A program made the position numbers and the translations under genes. Of a stretch of DNA of 64,000 nucleotides, positions 53,521 to 63,500 are shown piece after piece (positions within the stretch are counted from its first letter, which is position 1; every line of letters starts with the position of its first letter). The stretch covers positions 434,001-498,000 of the forward strand of contig NZ_QFFK01000005.1 in assembly GCF_003149455.1 (NCBI RefSeq). Direction: 5' to 3'. Below the pieces are notes generated by a model, which did not search any database, was not told the DNA's origin, and saw only the letters and a list, made by a program, of their open reading frames with translations. The DNA comes from Chitinophaga deserti (GTDB lineage Bacteria; Bacteroidota; Bacteroidia; Chitinophagales; Chitinophagaceae).

Positions 53521-56500
53521 TCTGCTGCAGCTGCTTTTAAAGGTGATGTTTGCATGGCGGGAAGGGCGCTCTCATCCTGCAGTACTAACTCATGCCGGAG
53601 GTAGTTTTCTGTCTGGAACCATATATGGATTTCAGTACCTCCGTTGTTGCGTATGGCGAAGTGGCCGCCCAGTTCACTGCTAAGCCCTTCCATGAGGCTC
53701 ATACCCAGTGAGCGGCATTGGGCAGGGTCAAAGCCTTCCGGTAAGCCTGTTCCATTGTCTTTAATCGTTAACGCATAATACCCTTCCGCAGTTTGCTCAA
53801 AAGTAATATCGATCAGCCCTTCCCGGTTACCGGGGAAAGCGTATTTGATGGCATTGGTAATTGCTTCATTAAGGATAAGGCCCAATGGCACCGCCTGTGA
53901 TACATCGAGCTGAATAGGCGCCACCTCAAGCCGGAAGCGCAGGTGCCGGTCTGCATCAAAGCCCTGTATGAGGGAATCCACCAGTTCATGTATGTAATGC
54001 GGCATGAAGATGAGCCCTACATTATCGGACTGGTACAGTTTCTTATGAATGAGTGAAATAGCCTGTACCCGGTGCTGACTGTCGCGGATGGCGGTAAGGG
54101 CTGCATCGTTCTGCACATAGGCACTCTGGCTGTTGAGCAGGCTCATCACGATCTGCAGGTTGTTCTTCACCCGGTGGTGTATCTCTTTCAACAGCCATTC
54201 CTTCTCGCCCAGCAGTTTCTCCAGCGACAGGTTCTTTTGCCCGATCTCGGTTTGCTTTTGCCTTAACGAGCGGTTGTTCCTTTGCTTCAGCCGGTAACCG
54301 TTTACCAGCAGGCCTATGATGATGATAAGCAATGCCCCGCCGCCGAAGGTTACGTTGCGGAGCAGCATTTCCTGCGCCAGCTCACTTTCATGATATTGAT
54401 ATTGCTGCTTCAGCAGCTCAACACTTTTACTTTTCAGCTTAATCTCCTGATCTTTCTGCAACGCTTCTTTAATGCTGTGCTCCTGTTCCAGTTGCGCATG
54501 TTGCAGCATGTTCAGTTGCAGCAGCCCCTGCCTTTCCAGCAGGGCAATGTGCTGTTTGCGGAGCTGTATTTCCTGCGCCTGCACCAGCAGCGACTGGTCT
54601 TTCTGTTCCGTTTCATACTGGATGTTCAACTCCGATATCTGCCTGCTTTGGGCGATGCTGAACAGGGAATCGTTGTAGTATTTGTAAAGCTGGTAATGGG
54701 CGATGGACTGCTCATGACGGTTTTCCGCAGAATCGCATTGGAACAGCAGGTATTGTATGTTACGGGCAAGACTGATCCCGGTATGGCTGGATTTGTTGGT
54801 GGCTGCATTATTAAGATGTTCTGCAGCGCGCCGGTACTGGGCGTTTTCGAAATAGAATTTACCGATGTTGTATTGCAGCAGGCTGCCTACTCTGGCGGTG
54901 ATCCTTTCCAGCTTCATGTTTTTGATGGATTGCTGAAAAGCTTCTTCGGCCTGGGTGCGTAGGCCCATGGCATGATAACACCTGCCGCAGGTGCCTGCCA
55001 GCAGGATGCGGGAGTAGTGGTCGTTAGGAGCATGCGCCCTGCTGGCTTCTTCGAGAAAGTCCAGTGCTTCCTGCGGGCTCCGGTGTTCTATGAGCAGTTC
55101 TGCCAGCATGAAAGCGGAGGCATAGTCGAAGAAGAAGCCGGGCTGCCGGTGAAGGTCGAGGCTGCTGCGGTACAGGCCGATACTTTTTTCATAATCGCCA
55201 AGGTCGTTGTAGATCTCTGCCAGCCGTACTTTGGCTGCTTTTACCTGGTGCCGGTTATTTTGCAGTTCCGCCTCCCTGAGTGCTGTAATGGAATGCCGGA
55301 GTGCAGTGGTGTTATCTCCGTTTTGTTGTGCTATGCCTGATAGGAACTGATAGATCCTGAATGCATCCTTATGCCTGTGCGGTGGGAATTGCTGGAGCAG
55401 CGTATCCAGCAGAGCGTTGGCTTCGGCTATGCGGCTGTCGTCAAAATAATTACGGGCCTCTTCCAGCCCGGCTTTCAGGGCGCTGCTGTCATTTTTCGCA
55501 AGGAGGAAGTAGTGCCTTGCCATACGGTATGCAGCTGCTTTCTTCGCGAAATTATACCGCGATACATAATGTACATCGCCCGCATATTGCCAGATGGCAG
55601 CTACTGAAGCCGTATGGTTTAGCTGCAGCTGCTGATCTGCAGCCAGCCTGAAGTAGTTCCAGGCAAGGCCCGTAAGCCCCGTTTTGCAATAATAGTTGCC
55701 CAGCTGCATCCAGGCTTTGTAGCGGTAGTTATTATTGTTGATGGAATCCCCTAATTGCAGTGCGCGGTGTAAGCAGCCAATGGCGGCAAACATGAGGGGA
55801 TCATCCAGCAGGGGGCCGGGTATGGCATATTTAGCCGCGGTATCCCACCAGGCCTGGAAGCGGCGGTCTGCAGGTAATTGACGGATAAATGCTTCACTGG
55901 TTTGCAGCAGCCGGATGGCTTTGTCCATTTCTCCGCATTTGCGCAATCCTTCAGTGTTTTTAACGGAGCCGTATGCATTCCGGGATAGCTGCATGTAGCG
56001 CTGCGTACTGTCTGCAGGGTCTCCGTACCGGAGCGATTCCAGGGCCGTCCAGTAGGCTACATGGCCCAGCTGCTCGCCGCGCAGGAGTGGGAAGTAGTAA
56101 ATACCCGGCTTGCATCTGCCGGCTTCCATATCCGTCCGCGAAAGGAGGTAGGCGCAATCGCTGATGGCTTTGGGGTCATTCAGTTGTTTTGCCAGTTCCA
56201 TGGCGCGGTAAGCAAACATATAGGCCGTATCGAGGTCTTCTTTTTTTTCTAATTCCTTTGCCCGGTAATAGTTACCGATGTTGTAAAGTATCCTCACCTG
56301 CGTGGCGGGCGCCACATCGGGGAGCATGGCGAGGGCGGCGGGAAGGTCGCGGTTGTCTGTCAGCGCAGTGGCCAGTGTTTCGTTGATATGGGGGATGTAG
56401 AAGTCCTGTCCGGTTGCCTTAGCCAGTACGAGTGCCTGGCGGCCATACATCACGGAGCTGTCGAGGTCGTATTTGTACTCCCCGTTTTTAGTGAGAAAGG

Positions 56501-56885
56501 CGGAAGCGAGGAAAACGGAAACGATGGTTTGCTCGCTGCTGTCCAGCGCCGGGAGCAGGGCTACCGAATGGGAGATATTGCCGGCCTCAATATGTACGAG
56601 GCACTGATAAAAGATGCAGCGGGTATATAGCCGGAGGTAATTGTTTTTGATGGCCAGTTTTCGCGCGTCTTCCAACACCAGCAGGGCGCTGTCCATATCG
56701 TTTGGCAGATTGCCGGGCCTTGTCAGGTAATGTTCGCCGAGGCGTATGAGGTAAAGCGCCCGGGCGGTATCATTGGCCGCGGCGGCTACGGAGTCGCGCA
56801 GATGCGGACCGTCCTGCGCGGAAGCCGGCAGGTACAGGAGGGCGGTCAGGCATAGCATCAACAAAGTGCGCAGCATACTGTTCAT
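53517..56885 (-). CDS. TPR-containing sensor histidine kinase, first paralogue
   Basis: An 1122-aa kinase from the ATG at 56885 (56876 is an alternative); the frame is open 50 codons upstream without a signal-like sequence. The architecture is as in the following gene: signal peptide (LLYLPASAQ), periplasmic TPR repeats, one membrane segment (FGGGALLIIIIGLLV), a HisKA_2 domain with EIHHRVKNN at about residue 900 and a HATPase domain. The kinase halves of the two paralogues share long identical stretches (QIVMSLLNSQSAY, DSQHRVQAISLIHKKLYQSD, LDVSQAVPLGLILNEAITN), evidence of tandem duplication. HisKA_2 kinases paired with a sigma-54 regulator are not usual. Confidence 0.9.
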   Translation of the reverse strand: MNSMLRTLLMLCLTALLYLPASAQDGPHLRDSVAAAANDTARALYLIRLGEHYLTRPGNLPNDMDSALLVLEDARKLAIKNNYLRLYTRCIFYQCLVHIEAGNISHSVALLPALDSSEQTIVSVFLASAFLTKNGEYKYDLDSSVMYGRQALVLAKATGQDFYIPHINETLATALTDNRDLPAALAMLPDVAPATQVRILYNIGNYYRAKELEKKEDLDTAYMFAYRAMELAKQLNDPKAISDCAYLLSRTDMEAGRCKPGIYYFPLLRGEQLGHVAYWTALESLRYGDPADSTQRYMQLSRNAYGSVKNTEGLRKCGEMDKAIRLLQTSEAFIRQLPADRRFQAWWDTAAKYAIPGPLLDDPLMFAAIGCLHRALQLGDSINNNNYRYKAWMQLGNYYCKTGLTGLAWNYFRLAADQQLQLNHTASVAAIWQYAGDVHYVSRYNFAKKAAAYRMARHYFLLAKNDSSALKAGLEEARNYFDDSRIAEANALLDTLLQQFPPHRHKDAFRIYQFLSGIAQQNGDNTTALRHSITALREAELQNNRHQVKAAKVRLAEIYNDLGDYEKSIGLYRSSLDLHRQPGFFFDYASAFMLAELLIEHRSPQEALDFLEEASRAHAPNDHYSRILLAGTCGRCYHAMGLRTQAEEAFQQSIKNMKLERITARVGSLLQYNIGKFYFENAQYRRAAEHLNNAATNKSSHTGISLARNIQYLLFQCDSAENRHEQSIAHYQLYKYYNDSLFSIAQSRQISELNIQYETEQKDQSLLVQAQEIQLRKQHIALLERQGLLQLNMLQHAQLEQEHSIKEALQKDQEIKLKSKSVELLKQQYQYHESELAQEMLLRNVTFGGGALLIIIIGLLVNGYRLKQRNNRSLRQKQTEIGQKNLSLEKLLGEKEWLLKEIHHRVKNNLQIVMSLLNSQSAYVQNDAALTAIRDSQHRVQAISLIHKKLYQSDNVGLIFMPHYIHELVDSLIQGFDADRHLRFRLEVAPIQLDVSQAVPLGLILNEAITNAIKYAFPGNREGLIDITFEQTAEGYYALTIKDNGTGLPEGFDPAQCRSLGMSLMEGLSSELGGHFAIRNNGGTEIHIWFQTENYLRHELVLQDESALPAMQTSPLKAAAAE

Positions 56886-57366
56886 TAGATTCGCCAGTTC
56901 ATAAAACAAGCCAAAGCCGAAAGTTTTCCTGCTTATCCCGGTACGCCATTTGGGGCCGGTGTGCCCGTGGGGGCGGGTTGCCGGATTGATTGGTGATGAT
57001 GTAGATTTAACGGGACAACGATTTACCATTATCAAGATACCACTTTATTTCGTTGCGGAAAGAAGCAGACCACGAAATTTCGTTGTAAATGGAAGGCCGG
57101 ACAAAGGTGCGGGAGAACAAAATTCCGGGCATGGTGTTGAATTAAGGCTATCGGACAGAGAATATGCCCTGCAAAGGCATGGTAGGTGAAAGACATGGGA
57201 GCGATGATTGGTTTTCCGGGATGAAAGTACCACTTTATTTCGTTGAGCCGTTATGGATTGCAACGATATTTCGCTGGCAATATCCGGTGAGAAAAGTGGA
57301 AACCCTTGCGGGATAAGGAGTTGATATTATGGCACCCCATTTGGCAAAAACCTCAAAACAACCTAT
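56886..57366. other. Intergenic region with repeated TACCACTTTATTTCGTTG boxes
   Basis: No gene is seen. The 18-mer TACCACTTTATTTCGTTG occurs at 57038-57055 and 57228-57245, 190 bases apart. ATTTCGTTG occurs a third time at 57077-57085 within the palindrome ACGAAATTTCGT (57072-57083). The hexamer TCGTTG or its complement CAACGA also occurs at 57016-57021 and 57261-57266. The region lies upstream of both the kinase operon and the divergent hydrolase gene, so these may be binding sites. Confidence 0.5.
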
Positions 57367-58137
57367 ATGAAAACGATCGTTTTTCTCACCGGCTGCTTCG
57401 TTCACCACTCCTGCTGGGACGACTGGAAGGCTTATTTCGAAAAAGAAGGTTACCAGTGTATAGTTCCGCCATGGCCTCACAAAAGCGAGCCTGCGCCTGT
57501 CCTGCGCGCACGTCATCCCGACCCCGCCATTGCTTCCATCCGCCTGGCCGATCTGAAGAACTACTTCAGTGATATCATTTCCAGCCTGCCCGAAAAGCCC
57601 ATTCTTATCGGGCATTCTTTCGGCGGCCTGCTGGTACAGCTCATGCTCCAGCGAGATATTGCTGCGGCAGGGGTGGCCATCCATTCGGTGCCGCCGGCAG
57701 GGGTGCTAACATTCGAGCCATCCTTCTTCCGGTCTACCTGGGGGCCGCTGGGCCTTTTCACTTCCGCTTCCAAAACCTTCCTCATGTCGCTGTCCCAGTG
57801 GCAGTATGCATTCACGAACGGGCTCAGCCTCCGTGAGCAGCAGGAAACATATGATAAGCTGGTGCTTCCCGAATCCAAGCGTTTGGCGCGCGACGGGCTG
57901 GGGAAGGAGGCGAAGATCGATTTCCGGAAGCCCCATGTGCCCCTGTTATTTGTGGCCGGAGAAAAGGATCACATCATGCCCGCATCCCTGAACCATACGA
58001 ATTATAAGAAATACAGCCGCAGCGAAGGGGTATTGGAATACAAGCTTTTCCCGGGTAAAACCCACTCCGTGCTGGGGCAGCGTGGCTGGGAGGGGAATGC
58101 CGCGTTCATCCATCAATGGCTGAAGAAAAATGTATAA
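57367..58137 (+). CDS. Alpha/beta hydrolase
   Basis: A 256-aa cytoplasmic alpha/beta-fold hydrolase. The nucleophile elbow is GHSFGG (Ser near residue 83), the acid is probably Asp in VAGEKDHI, and the base is His in GKTHSVLG. An oxyanion-region GCFVHHSCW follows the first strand. The cap domain lies between about residues 120 and 190. The substrate is unknown. It is divergent from the two-kinase operon across a repeat-rich region, so it could be one of its targets. Confidence 0.88.
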   Translation: MKTIVFLTGCFVHHSCWDDWKAYFEKEGYQCIVPPWPHKSEPAPVLRARHPDPAIASIRLADLKNYFSDIISSLPEKPILIGHSFGGLLVQLMLQRDIAAAGVAIHSVPPAGVLTFEPSFFRSTWGPLGLFTSASKTFLMSLSQWQYAFTNGLSLREQQETYDKLVLPESKRLARDGLGKEAKIDFRKPHVPLLFVAGEKDHIMPASLNHTNYKKYSRSEGVLEYKLFPGKTHSVLGQRGWEGNAAFIHQWLKKNV

Positions 58138-58189
58138 AGGCATATGATATTAGTTACTGATAGTGTAACAGTTGTAGGTTAAACGAACC

Positions 58190-58216
58190 AACCGGAATAG
58201 TCCTGTTCCGGTTTTT
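58190..58216 (+). terminator. Terminator of the hydrolase gene
   Basis: The stem ACCGGAA/TTCCGGT with a short loop is followed by six T. Confidence 0.88.
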
Positions 58217-58262
58217 TCATTTAATTTCGCGCCGGGCCGCCATGGTGTGCCCTCCGGAATGT

Positions 58263-59189
58263 ATGGTAAAGAGCAACACAAGGCAGGAAAAGCGATGGAA
58301 GGTTTTCGTTTATTCGTTCAGGGATGCGTTCAATGCACTACAGGCGAACGATCCTTTACGGATGGCGGGAGCCACGGCGTTTTTTACCACCTTCGCCCTG
58401 CCGGCCATCCTCGTCATCATCATTCAAACCCTGCGGCTTATTTTTGAGCCGCGTATCATCTCCCGCCAGTTGTTTGGCGAACTCCGGGAAGTGATTGGTC
58501 CCGAAGCTACCCACGAAGTAGTGGAAACCCTCCAGGCATTCAGGGGCATTGCACAAAACTGGCTCATCGCAGGTGTTGGGTTCGTATTCCTCCTGTTTGT
58601 AGCCACCACCCTCCTGAAAGTAATGACCAGCTCCGTGAACCAGTTGTGGAGCCTCCGGCCCGTTGTACGGGGTAATTTCAAACAGATCATGGTATCGCGC
58701 CTGAAAGGAGTGGCGCTCATCCTGTGTACGGGCGTGCTGTTCGTAATCGGTATCGTGGGCGATTCGGCCCAGGCATTTATCGGCGAATACCTCACCCGGT
58801 ACTGGCCAAACGTTGGCGTATACTACAACAGCGTTCTGCAATACCTCCTTTCCCTGCTCACCGCCACCCTCTGGTTTGCACTGGTGTTTTACCTGCTGCC
58901 CGATGGCAGGGTGCGCTGGAAGATAATTTTCACAGGGGCGTTTGTAACGGCGGTGCTTTTTACGATCGGGAAAATCGTACTCCGCTGGCTGCTCACGTAC
59001 AGTAATATCAACAGTATTTACGGGGCTTCGGCCTCTACCGTATTATTGTTGTTGTTCGTTTTCTATGTTTCGCTTATCTTTTACTACGGGGCCACCTTTG
59101 CCAATGTATGGGCCAATGCCAGCGGCAAGCCTATCCAGCCCCGGAAGTATGCTATCAAATACCAGTTACAGGATGTGGAGCCGGAGTAG
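58263..59189 (+). CDS. YihY/BrkB family membrane protein
   Basis: A 308-aa inner-membrane protein from the ATG at 58263 (58242 is an alternative adding seven residues). Six membrane segments can be traced, beginning with GATAFFTTFALPAILVII and including WFALVFYLLPDGRVRWK and YGASASTVLLLLFVFYVSLIFYYGATF, both typical of the family. The family was once named RNase BN by mistake; its true role, perhaps in envelope or transport functions, is open. It follows the hydrolase gene after a terminator. Confidence 0.9.
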   Translation: MVKSNTRQEKRWKVFVYSFRDAFNALQANDPLRMAGATAFFTTFALPAILVIIIQTLRLIFEPRIISRQLFGELREVIGPEATHEVVETLQAFRGIAQNWLIAGVGFVFLLFVATTLLKVMTSSVNQLWSLRPVVRGNFKQIMVSRLKGVALILCTGVLFVIGIVGDSAQAFIGEYLTRYWPNVGVYYNSVLQYLLSLLTATLWFALVFYLLPDGRVRWKIIFTGAFVTAVLFTIGKIVLRWLLTYSNINSIYGASASTVLLLLFVFYVSLIFYYGATFANVWANASGKPIQPRKYAIKYQLQDVEPE

Positions 59190-59200
59190 TGGGGGCGGAC

Positions 59201-59252
59201 TTTGACGGTATGGTTTTTCTTGTTTACTTTTACAGTCGAAATTCGTATACAA
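59201..59252 (+). promoter_or_regulatory. gntR promoter with candidate operator
   Basis: TTTG (59201-59204), a 20-base spacer and TACTTTTA (59225-59232; one mismatch). Just downstream, TCGTATACAA (59243-59252) fits the TnGTnnACnA pattern bound by FadR-group GntR regulators and would overlap the start of the transcript, consistent with autorepression. Confidence 0.55.
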
Positions 59253-59259
59253 AATACCC

Positions 59260-59892
59260 ATGAAGACAGATTCCTTAGCGAATAAAGTATATGTTGACCT
59301 CCGTCGTCAGATTTTATCCAACCAGCTCGTTCCCGGAATGCGCCTCAAAGAAGATGAGTGGGCGCGTAAGGAGGAAGTGAGCCGGATGGCAGTCCGTGAG
59401 GCCCTTACCCGCCTTTTGGGCGAAAATCTGGTGGTTTTCGGGGAAAAGGGCGGCTATTTCGTAAAGTCGATGACCCCCAATGACATCCGGGAGATCCGCG
59501 AACTGCGGGAGCTGCTGGAGCTGGGTGCCCTCCGCCTCCTGCACCAGAAACCCAACCCCGCCCTGTTCGATACGCTCGACAAGATCTGTGAAGACTTTAC
59601 CGCCATGGTCGAAAAAGGCTACCTCGGCGGCGCCTGCGATGCAGACATGAAGTTTCACGAAACCCTTATCTATGGCGCCTGCAACGCCAAGCTCATGGAG
59701 CTGTACCAATACAGTAACATCCCGCTGTTCCATATGAAACTGGGCAAAATGCTCATGGACGATTACGCACAAACCGACCGGGAGCACCGCCAGATCGTAA
59801 GCGCCCTCCGCAAGCAGGATCTCAAGCTGGCCCAGGCAACCCTGGTGAAGCACCTCGAAAGAGGGGAGGAAACCGCCCTTGGACTGATTTAA
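59260..59892 (+). CDS. GntR-family (FadR/FCD) transcriptional regulator
   Basis: A 210-aa regulator with an N-terminal winged helix (about 8-72; LRRQILSNQLVPGMRLKEDEWARKEEVSR is split over the first helices, then VREALTRLLGENLVV) and a C-terminal FCD ligand-binding domain (about 80-205). The FCD metal/ligand residues Asp and His appear in ADMKFHETLI and DREHRQIVSAL. FCD regulators respond to small organic acids or sugars. The susC-susD locus begins about 700 bases downstream with operator-like sites resembling the one in front of this gene, so it is the likely local regulator. A strong terminator follows. Confidence 0.92.
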   Translation: MKTDSLANKVYVDLRRQILSNQLVPGMRLKEDEWARKEEVSRMAVREALTRLLGENLVVFGEKGGYFVKSMTPNDIREIRELRELLELGALRLLHQKPNPALFDTLDKICEDFTAMVEKGYLGGACDADMKFHETLIYGACNAKLMELYQYSNIPLFHMKLGKMLMDDYAQTDREHRQIVSALRKQDLKLAQATLVKHLERGEETALGLI

Positions 59893-59911
59893 ACGACTTA
59901 CACGATATCCG

Positions 59912-59954
59912 GGGCCGGAAAAGGACAAAAATCCTTTCCCGGCCCTTCTTTTTT
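59912..59954 (+). terminator. Terminator of gntR
   Basis: A 14-bp stem with one mismatch, GGGCCGGAAAAGGA/TCCTTTCCCGGCCC, is followed by TTCTTTTTT. Confidence 0.9.
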
Positions 59955-60347
59955 GGCATAATTCTTCGCTTACAGCTGCCCCAACCCTCCGCTAAGCACT
60001 CCGCCTCCTTTACTGCTCAATTCCTTAAGATTTATGGCTCCTCCCGGGTTCAGAGAGGCCGATCGTATACCTGATAGCAGGATAATCCGTAAATAACCCT
60101 CCCTTAATCCGGGGATAACCCGTAGATAAGCCGCCTCTATATAGGGGCGGCTTATGGGCGGGATATGGGCGGCTTAAAGGCGGCTTAAGGGCGGCTTATC
60201 TCTGCTTTATCCAGCCCTTTAAAGTGCCTTATCCTGGAAGTATGCCCGAAGCTTCCCCCGGTAATGTCTTCCGCCACGGGTTTTGATCCCTCAGGAAGGC
60301 TGTTTTCCCGGCAAAAGAAGATTACCGGAAATTCCCTGAATTATTTT
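59955..60347. other. Gene-free stretch holding an 11-bp tandem repeat
   Basis: No coding frame is supported. Apart from the repeat at 60145-60199 and an inverted copy of its unit (ATAAGCCGCC, 60126-60135), nothing stands out. Confidence 0.5.
60145..60199 (+). repeat. Five tandem copies of an 11-bp unit
   Basis: The units read GGGCGGCTTAT, GGGCGGGATAT, GGGCGGCTTAA, AGGCGGCTTAA and GGGCGGCTTAT without gaps. The inverted copy just upstream can pair with the first unit to give a 10-bp stem. Confidence 0.8.
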
Positions 60348-60381
60348 TTTGTTTACAAAAGAACCATATATTTGTAGACAT
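60348..60381 (+). promoter_or_regulatory. susC promoter region with two GntR-like operator sites
   Basis: TATATTTG (60367-60374) matches the -7 consensus. TTGTTTACAA (60349-60358, perfect palindrome) and TTGTAGACAT (60372-60381) resemble the TCGTATACAA site before gntR; their centres are 23 bases apart. A TTTG (60348-60351) lies 15 bases from the -7 element, shorter than usual. Confidence 0.5.
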
Positions 60382-60578
60382 CGTTATGAAGACGTGTACG
60401 TACCCGGGATTTGTTCAAGAGGGGTGGATGCCCGGGAAATTACCATCAGACCAGCATTAGATTTTAACATACCGTCATGAGAAACACCGCTTCGGGCGGA
60501 GGGGCATCGCTATGCCTGTTACCGGCCCGATCGGATGTGAAACCAGCTTTTTTAATCGTCATTTTATTAACCAGCATC

Positions 60579-63500
60579 ATGAAAGGAAGACAGCTTTACC
60601 TCTTTGGGTTATTTGTTGCACTCGCCGGCCTCTTTTCCACAAGGCCCGCACTTGCCCAGGATGCCCGCGAAATTAAAGGGATCGTAGTCGACAGCATCGG
60701 CAACACCCCGCTTCCTGGCGTCACCATCTTCGTTAAAGGCACCAGCAACGGCGCCGCTACCACTCCCGCAGGAGAATTCACCATCCGCGCTGCAGACAAT
60801 GCGGTACTCGTGGTATCCTATATCGGGTACGACAAAATTGAAGTACCCGTAAGCGGCCGCTCCAGCATCCGCATCGTTCTCGCTCAAAGCAAAACCATGC
60901 TGAACGAAACGGTGGTTATCGGTTACGGCACCATGAAAAAAAGTTCGGTAACCGCCTCCGTTACCAAAGTAGAGAACACCATCCTCGACCAGGTGCCCGC
61001 CGGCAGGCCTGAAGCCGCCCTCGTTGGCCGCCTTGCCGGGGTAAACATCTCCCAGAACCGCAGCCAGCCCGGCCAGGCTCCCACCATCCGCATCCGCGGC
61101 GCCAGCTCTATCGACGCCGGTAACGAACCCCTCGTGGTGATCGACGGTGTACCCGGTGGTAACCTCGGTATGATCAATATGAACGATGTACAGTCTATCG
61201 AAGTACTGAAAGACGCATCGTCTGCCGCCATTTACGGCTCCCGCGCCGCAGGTGGTGTAATCATCGTTACCATGAAAAAAGGCTCGGCAGGTAAAACCCG
61301 CTTCAACTTCAACGGCTTCGCCGGTATTTCAAAAGCAAGGGTACACGACGACTGGATAACCGGTCAGGAGTATTACGACTATGCCGTGAAATTCCAGAAC
61401 CGCGAATGGCTCTGGGCCAACCCCGGCGCCGATGTATCTATCCCCGTTTGGGGCGATGCCCGCAGGCCCGCTACCTACCAGGTGAACCCCGTTATCAATA
61501 ACGGTGCAAACGTGATCTGGCAGGATGAAGTGATGCAAACCGCTCCTATTCAGAGCTACAACATCTCCGCAAGTGGTGGTACTGAAAAAATGACTTACTA
61601 CGTGTCCGGCACCTATAAAGATGAAGTGGGCACTGTACAGAATACCTGGTTCAAAAGCTATGGCGTGCGTGCCAATGTAGATGTAAAAGCCAGCAAAAAC
61701 GTGACCATCGGCTTTATGCTGAACCCCTCGTACAGCAAACGCCGTTTGTCTGAACGTGTGGTGAGCGATTACGCCAAGATCCCCAGCTTTGTAGAAGGGA
61801 AACGTGCCAATGGTACCTACCCCCGTCCGCGGGATTACTGGTCTGCCGTGGTGTCTGGTCAAACCAGTCCTGCTGCGATCCTGAACGGTACATTCAGCTA
61901 TGGCGCTACTTTCTCCAACCTCGGTGAAGGCTACCTGAAGATAGACCTGGCCAAAGGCCTGTCTCTCCGCTCTTCCGTAGGGTCGGCCATCTCTTATAAC
62001 AATTCCGATTTCTTCCAGACAAGCTACGCCCTGTCTACCTTCCAGAACAGCGGCAGCGATATCGTTACTTCCAGCATTAATATGCTGAACGAAAACGTAC
62101 TGAGCTACAATACTTCCTTCCGTGGCGGCCATGAGCTTTCAGCCATTGCCGGTGCATCGTACCAGAAGAACCGTTCGAAAGGCTCTTATATGTATGCCGT
62201 TCCCAATTCTTATGTGAACGAAACCATCCATACGCTGAACAATGCGGTGATCGACCAAACGAAGTCTTACACCGCCAACTCCGCATGGGGCCTGGTATCT
62301 TACTTCAGCCGTGTTCATTATGGCTTTAAAGAAAAGTATCTCTTCTCTGCCTCTATCCGTACAGATGGCAGCTCCCGCTTTGGCCCGAATAACAAATGGG
62401 GTTACTTCCCCTCTGCTTCCGTGGCCTGGCGTGTGAAACAGGAAGAGTTCATGAAAGGCATCACTGCTATCAGCGACCTGAAAGTACGCGGCAGCTGGGG
62501 TGTTACCGGTAACTTCAACATCGGCGACTTCCAGTACCTCGGGCAGATCAAAGACGCAGTGTATTCTCCCAACAATGGGGTGATCAAAGGACAGGCGCAG
62601 TCTAACTTCGAGAACAACAACCTCGGCTGGGAAAAAACCAAAGGCTGGGATGTGGGTATTGAACTGGGCCTGTTGAAGAACCGTATCCAGATCGTGGCCG
62701 ATTACTATAGCAAGCGCACTTACGACCTGCTTTATAACGTATCCGTTCCCTCCACTACCGGCTTTACCAGCGGCCTTACCAATATTGGCGACGTAAGCAA
62801 TAAAGGATTTGAAGTAGAACTGACAACCCGCAACATCGTAGGGCCTAAGTTCAGCTGGCAGACTTCCTTCAACGTGGCTATGAACAAGAACCGTGTGGAA
62901 GATCTGGGCGGTGTAACCGAGCGTATTACGCCTGATGCGCAGGGTATGTCCTGGATTCTGAAAGTAGGGGAGCCGATGTTCTCTTACTACGGTTACCGTG
63001 CAATTGGTGTGTATAAAGATGCGGAATCACTTTCCAAATATCCTTCTCTCGCAGGTACCAAGCCGGGTATGCCTATTTACCAGGATACCAATGGCGATGG
63101 CAGCATAACGCCCGCCGACAAGGAGATCCTTGGCAACTTCCAGCCCAAAGCCATCCTCGGTATGGTGAACAACTTCACGTACGAGAACTTCGACCTGAGC
63201 ATTGCCATGCAGGCTTCCCTTGGTGCTAAAATGTATAACTACGAAAACCAGTTCTATCAGGGTGCGCTCCTCGGTGCTATGCGCCGCTCGCTCGTGCAGG
63301 ACCAGTGGTGGTCGGTATCTGATCCCGGAAACGGACGGATGCCCGGCAGCGCCCTGTCTACCCTCACCCGCCAGGCCGGTTCTGATATTTATATTGAAGA
63401 CGCCAGCTTCCTTGCAGTACGCAACATCAACCTCGGCTACACCCTGCCCGACAATGGTATCCTCAAACGCGCAGGCATCAACTCTTTCCGTGCTTACCTG

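Noticed and set aside
57330..57346. Sigma-54 promoter before the alpha/beta hydrolase gene
   Set aside because: TGGCAC is present, but the GG and GC dinucleotides are 11 bases apart instead of the required 10, so the match fails.
60477..60578. Upstream start of susC at 60477
   Set aside because: It would put a second hydrophobic stretch before a complete signal peptide; kept only as an alternative.
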